Of a DNA stretch of 9,415 nt, positions 7,014-9,415 are shown one piece after another. This DNA comes from Gemmatimonadota bacterium (lineage in GTDB: Bacteria; Gemmatimonadota; Gemmatimonadetes; Palauibacterales; Palauibacteraceae), in contig JARFPW010000049.1 in the NCBI GenBank assembly GCA_029288095.1, positions 1-9,415 on the forward strand. The letters run 5' to 3'. Within the stretch, counting starts at the first letter, position 1, and each line of letters opens with the position of its first letter. The translations under genes were made by a program, and so were the position numbers. The notes under the pieces are model-generated. The model was given only the letters and a program-made list of their open reading frames with translations. It was not told the origin of the DNA and searched no databases.

Positions 7014-8046
7014 GTTGGCTTACGCTGATGGTAGTACCAGGACCGACGTTGCCCTCGTCGCCGTGGACGACATTCGAGCGGCCGCGGATCGCATTGCGCC
7101 AGTGGCCGTTCGCACGCCTTTGCTGGCCTCGAGAATCCAGCTACCTGATGACCAGACGCCGCGCCGCATCTGGCTGAAGTGTGAGTCCCTGCAGCACGCC
7201 GGAGCGTTCAAGCTTCGCGGTGCATACAACCTCATCGCCTCTCTGGACCCGGACGATCCGTCCGGTGGCGTGGTGACCTACTCGTCCGACAATCACGCAC
7301 AGGGAGTCGCGTGGAGTGCGCGGGAGCTCGGCCTCACCGCAACCGTCGTAATGCCTGTCGACGCGCCCCGGATCAAGCGGGATGCAGTCGTTCGCATGGG
7401 CGCACGCGTCGAACTCGTCGGTACGACGACCATTGAGCGGCAAGCACGCGCGGAGCAGATCGTCGCTGCGGAGGGTGGGGTCATGGTCCCGCCGTTCGAC
7501 GACCGACGCATCATCGCCGGGCAGGGTACGGTCGGCCTGGAGATCCTCGACCAGCTCGCAAGCGCGCTGTCAGGAGTGCGCCCAGCCCTGGTCGTGGTCC
7601 CGATCGGAGGGGGCGGGCTGATTGCCGGCGTCGCAGCTGCAGTGCGCCGCCTGTCGCCGCAGACCCGCATCATAGGGGTCGAGCCCGAAGGCGCGCCCAA
7701 GATGCGGAGATCCCTGGACGCGGGCCATCCGATTACCCTGTCGAGCATCGATACCATCGCCGACGGCCTGAAACCGGTTCGCCCGGGCGACCTCACGTTC
7801 GCCCACGTTGATGAGCTCGTAGACGATGTCGTGACACTGACCGACGCCTCGATGCGGGACGCCGTTCTGTGGTGCTACGGACGCCGGCTCGTCGTCGAAC
7901 CGAGCGGTGCAGCGACCCTGGCGGGACTGCTGTCGGGTCGGGTCGAGGCTCCGGAATCCGGCGAAACGATCGCAATCCTGTCAGGCGGCAACCTGGACCC
8001 GTCCCTGTTGCACCGCTGGCTGGAAGAGGAGAGCTCGCGTGGCTGA
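7000..8046 (+). CDS. Threonine/serine dehydratase-like PLP enzyme (fold type II)
   Basis: The protein has 348 residues and matches the catalytic domain of threonine ammonia-lyases, which convert threonine to 2-oxobutanoate and ammonia. The PLP lysine is Lys71 in G-A-F-K-L-R-G-A (68-75). The substrate loop reads S-S-D-N-H-A-Q-G (95-102), where most relatives have S-S-G-N-H. The phosphate-binding glycine loop is GGGGL (203-207), and the cofactor-ring region is L-S-G-G-N-L-D (327-333). There is no C-terminal ACT-like regulatory domain as in biosynthetic IlvA (about 500 residues), so it is closer in form to catabolic TdcB, serine racemase or hydroxyaspartate dehydratase; the substrate cannot be fixed. 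The ATG at 7000 overlaps the gyrA end by 14 nt, with GAGG directly abutting it. TTG 7015 or GTG 7063 are alternatives; the conserved part starts near V-D-D-I-R-A-A (22-28). The overlap suggests coupling with gyrA. It also overlaps the next gene by 8 nt. Confidence 0.85.
   Translation: MPGTELAYADGSTRTDVALVAVDDIRAAADRIAPVAVRTPLLASRIQLPDDQTPRRIWLKCESLQHAGAFKLRGAYNLIASLDPDDPSGGVVTYSSDNHAQGVAWSARELGLTATVVMPVDAPRIKRDAVVRMGARVELVGTTTIERQARAEQIVAAEGGVMVPPFDDRRIIAGQGTVGLEILDQLASALSGVRPALVVVPIGGGGLIAGVAAAVRRLSPQTRIIGVEPEGAPKMRRSLDAGHPITLSSIDTIADGLKPVRPGDLTFAHVDELVDDVVTLTDASMRDAVLWCYGRRLVVEPSGAATLAGLLSGRVEAPESGETIAILSGGNLDPSLLHRWLEEESSRG
8025..8033 (+). promoter_or_regulatory. Ribosome binding site for the GTG start of the C26 hydrolase
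   Basis: AGAGGAGAG sits inside the end of the dehydratase gene, with 5 nt between it and the GTG at 8039. It is the strongest Shine-Dalgarno in the window. It decides for a GTG start over the long in-frame extension upstream (to 7907), which would lie inside the dehydratase. Confidence 0.7.
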
Positions 8047-8794
8047 GTTCTTTGCCGCAGTGACGGCGCCGGTACGCCAGACTGAGGCCGGCATGGACCA
8101 GGCTGTCCTGGAAGCGGGGTACCTCCGCGGCATGAGAGTCGCCGGGCTTCTCCCGCTCGTCATGTCTCAGCTGGACGACTCTTCGACACGGGAGCGGATG
8201 TTCAGCGCGGCGAGCGGACTCGTACTGACCGGCGGCGAAGACGTGCATCCCGAGCGCTACGGAGCCGAGGCCGCCGGAGCCCGCCATATGAGTCCCGAGC
8301 GTGACGAGATGGAACACGCCCTGCTGTTTCAGGCTCTGGAAAGACGAATCCCGGTCCTCGCAATCTGTCGCGGTATGCAGATGCTCAACGTCGCCCTGGG
8401 CGGAACGCTGCACCAGGATCTGGCCACGGACTTCGACGATACCATCGATCATGATCAATGGCGCGATTTCGGCGGATTCGTGCATTCGGTGCGCGTCGAA
8501 GACCAACAGTTGCTGAGCGACGTGTTCAGCAACGGCCGAACGGATCAGAACTCGGCTCACCACCAGGGTGTCGCGATGCTGGCCGGAGATCTCTCCCCTG
8601 TCGCCTGGGCACCCGACGGACTGGTGGAGGCGGTGGAATACCGGCAGCCGGGTGCGGCCTGGACAGCCGGCGTGCAATGGCACCCCGAACGCAGGATCGA
8701 CCTCGACTGCGGCGTGAACCGCCGTCTGTTCCAGACGTTCGGCGATGCGGTACGTGGGGTGAGCAATGGGAACGGCCCGAGGCTGCTCAGGTGA
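8039..8794 (+). CDS. Class I glutamine amidotransferase-like hydrolase, PuuD/peptidase C26 family
   Basis: The protein has 251 residues; E. coli PuuD has 254. The family cleaves gamma-glutamyl amide bonds, for example gamma-glutamyl-GABA in putrescine breakdown, with a cysteine-histidine-glutamate triad. Visible landmarks in order are T-G-G-E-D-V-H-P-E-R-Y-G (64-75), the nucleophile elbow A-I-C-R-G-M-Q (108-114, Cys110), L-H-Q-D-L (124-128), N-S-A-H-H-Q (171-176), and G-V-Q-W-H-P-E (211-217, with His215 and Glu217). All triad residues are present, so it should be active. The N-terminus lacks the common P-x-I-G-I-T opening (here F-F-A-A-V-T). It starts 8 nt inside the dehydratase end and ends in TGATG shared with the HAD gene. 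No other polyamine gene is nearby, so a putrescine role is unsupported; the gamma-glutamyl substrate is unknown. Confidence 0.88.
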   Translation: MAEFFAAVTAPVRQTEAGMDQAVLEAGYLRGMRVAGLLPLVMSQLDDSSTRERMFSAASGLVLTGGEDVHPERYGAEAAGARHMSPERDEMEHALLFQALERRIPVLAICRGMQMLNVALGGTLHQDLATDFDDTIDHDQWRDFGGFVHSVRVEDQQLLSDVFSNGRTDQNSAHHQGVAMLAGDLSPVAWAPDGLVEAVEYRQPGAAWTAGVQWHPERRIDLDCGVNRRLFQTFGDAVRGVSNGNGPRLLR

Positions 8795-9415
8795 TGTCCG
8801 CCCTGTTGTTCGACGTAGACGGGACCCTCACGGATACCGGCGGTGCCGGAAAAGCGGCCCTCGGCCCGGCCATGATCGAGGTATACGGCGAGACCGGGCC
8901 CATCGAGACGTTCGATTTCCATGGGAGAACCGACCCGGAGATCGTGCGCGGTCTGCTCACGGCCGTCGGCTGGCTGGACTCAGAGGTGGACGACGGGCTA
9001 CCCGCTCTCTGGCCCATATATCTCGAGAGGCTAGCGGAAGCCCTCGATCAAGTAGGAGATCGGGCCGCTCCGTTGGCGGGCGTGCTCGATCTACTGGATC
9101 GACTGACAGCCGACACACGATTCGCCTGCGGTCTGGTGACCGGAAACCTGGAAGAGGGCGCCCGGCTCAAGTTGCTTGCCGCCGGATGCGCCGACCGGTT
9201 CGAGTTCGGCGGCTTCGGTTCCGACGCAGAGCACCGGGCGGACTTACCGCCGGTGGCGCTGGCGCGCGCCGCAGCGCACTTCGGTCGTTCCTGCAGCGCC
9301 GACGAGGCCGGCGTCATCGGCGCCACGCCAGCCGAGAGCCGGGGTGCGCGCGCACGCGGGGCGCGGGTGCGTGCCGTGGCAGCGGGCCGCCACTCGGTGG
9401 CCGAGGTGTCGCGGG
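8794..9415 (+). CDS. HAD-superfamily hydrolase with altered motif IV, cut by window end
   Basis: The frame is open to the window edge, giving 207 residues with little likely missing. Motif I is F-D-V-D-G-T-L-T (6-13), with nucleophile Asp7 and acid/base Asp9. A small helical cap lies at about 15-90. Motif II is L-V-T-G-N (114-118, Thr116), and Lys126 is the likely motif III lysine. F-G-G-F-G-S-D (138-144) precedes motif IV, which reads V-I-G-A-T-P-A-E (174-181). Relatives usually have G-D-T-P-x-D there, with acidic residues that hold magnesium; here the first Asp is Ala177 and the second is Glu181. The overall pattern is that of phosphoglycolate phosphatase or beta-phosphoglucomutase-like enzymes, but the substrate is unknown and activity may be reduced. 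ATG 8794 overlaps the preceding stop by 1 nt (TGATG). GTG 8791, one codon earlier, has GAGG (8779-8782) at 8 nt and is equally possible. Confidence 0.83.
   Translation, partial: MSALLFDVDGTLTDTGGAGKAALGPAMIEVYGETGPIETFDFHGRTDPEIVRGLLTAVGWLDSEVDDGLPALWPIYLERLAEALDQVGDRAAPLAGVLDLLDRLTADTRFACGLVTGNLEEGARLKLLAAGCADRFEFGGFGSDAEHRADLPPVALARAAAHFGRSCSADEAGVIGATPAESRGARARGARVRAVAAGRHSVAEVSR

Noticed and set aside
1..9415. Defence system, prophage, CRISPR or mobile element
   Set aside because: No repeat-spacer pattern, transposase, integrase, toxin-antitoxin pair, nuclease-helicase set or terminal inverted repeats was found; the genes are chromosomal housekeeping or metabolic types.

Overview
The window is high-GC DNA (by eye, above 60%) from a bacterial chromosome, packed with conserved housekeeping-type genes. 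The long genes look intact: I see no frameshifts, insertion sequences, CRISPR arrays, tRNAs or rRNAs. The gene families and their style suggest a Gemmatimonadota-like bacterium or a related high-GC phylum. The clues are a second-type UvrA, an exporter with a G-K-A-Y-D-A lead-in, and a HAD protein with an F-G-x-x-G-S-D segment. No marker gene settles this, so the lineage is a low-to-moderate confidence inference.

Layout. At the left edge, on the minus strand, is the N-terminus of an ABC exporter that runs out of the window. A divergent intergenic gap of roughly 125-200 bp follows. Everything after it is on the plus strand. First comes a full-length UvrA-type excinuclease subunit (427-3273). 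After 18 bp comes a family 2 glycosyltransferase with an extra C-terminal Rossmann-like domain (3292-4311). A gap of about 200 bp holds a small hairpin and the only AT-rich patch in the window, probably the terminator and/or promoter zone. Then comes DNA gyrase subunit A (start at 4515 or 4503, to 7013).

Three genes follow gyrA with overlapping stops and starts: a threonine/serine dehydratase-like PLP enzyme (7000-8046), a class I glutamine amidotransferase-like hydrolase of the PuuD/peptidase C26 family (8039-8794), and a HAD-superfamily hydrolase cut by the right edge (8794 onward). The overlaps (14, 8 and 1 nt) suggest one translationally coupled transcript led by gyrA.

How the genes fit together: UvrA and GyrA are DNA maintenance proteins. 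The dehydratase, amidotransferase-like hydrolase and HAD protein look like small-molecule metabolism or metabolite clean-up, co-transcribed for reasons the sequence does not reveal. I do not see a convincing new multi-gene system. The points most worth checking are the divergent UvrA, the HAD protein with a broken motif IV, the unusual gyrA-led coupling, the glycosyltransferase fusion, and the exporter gene with no ordinary start codon at its conserved N-terminus.
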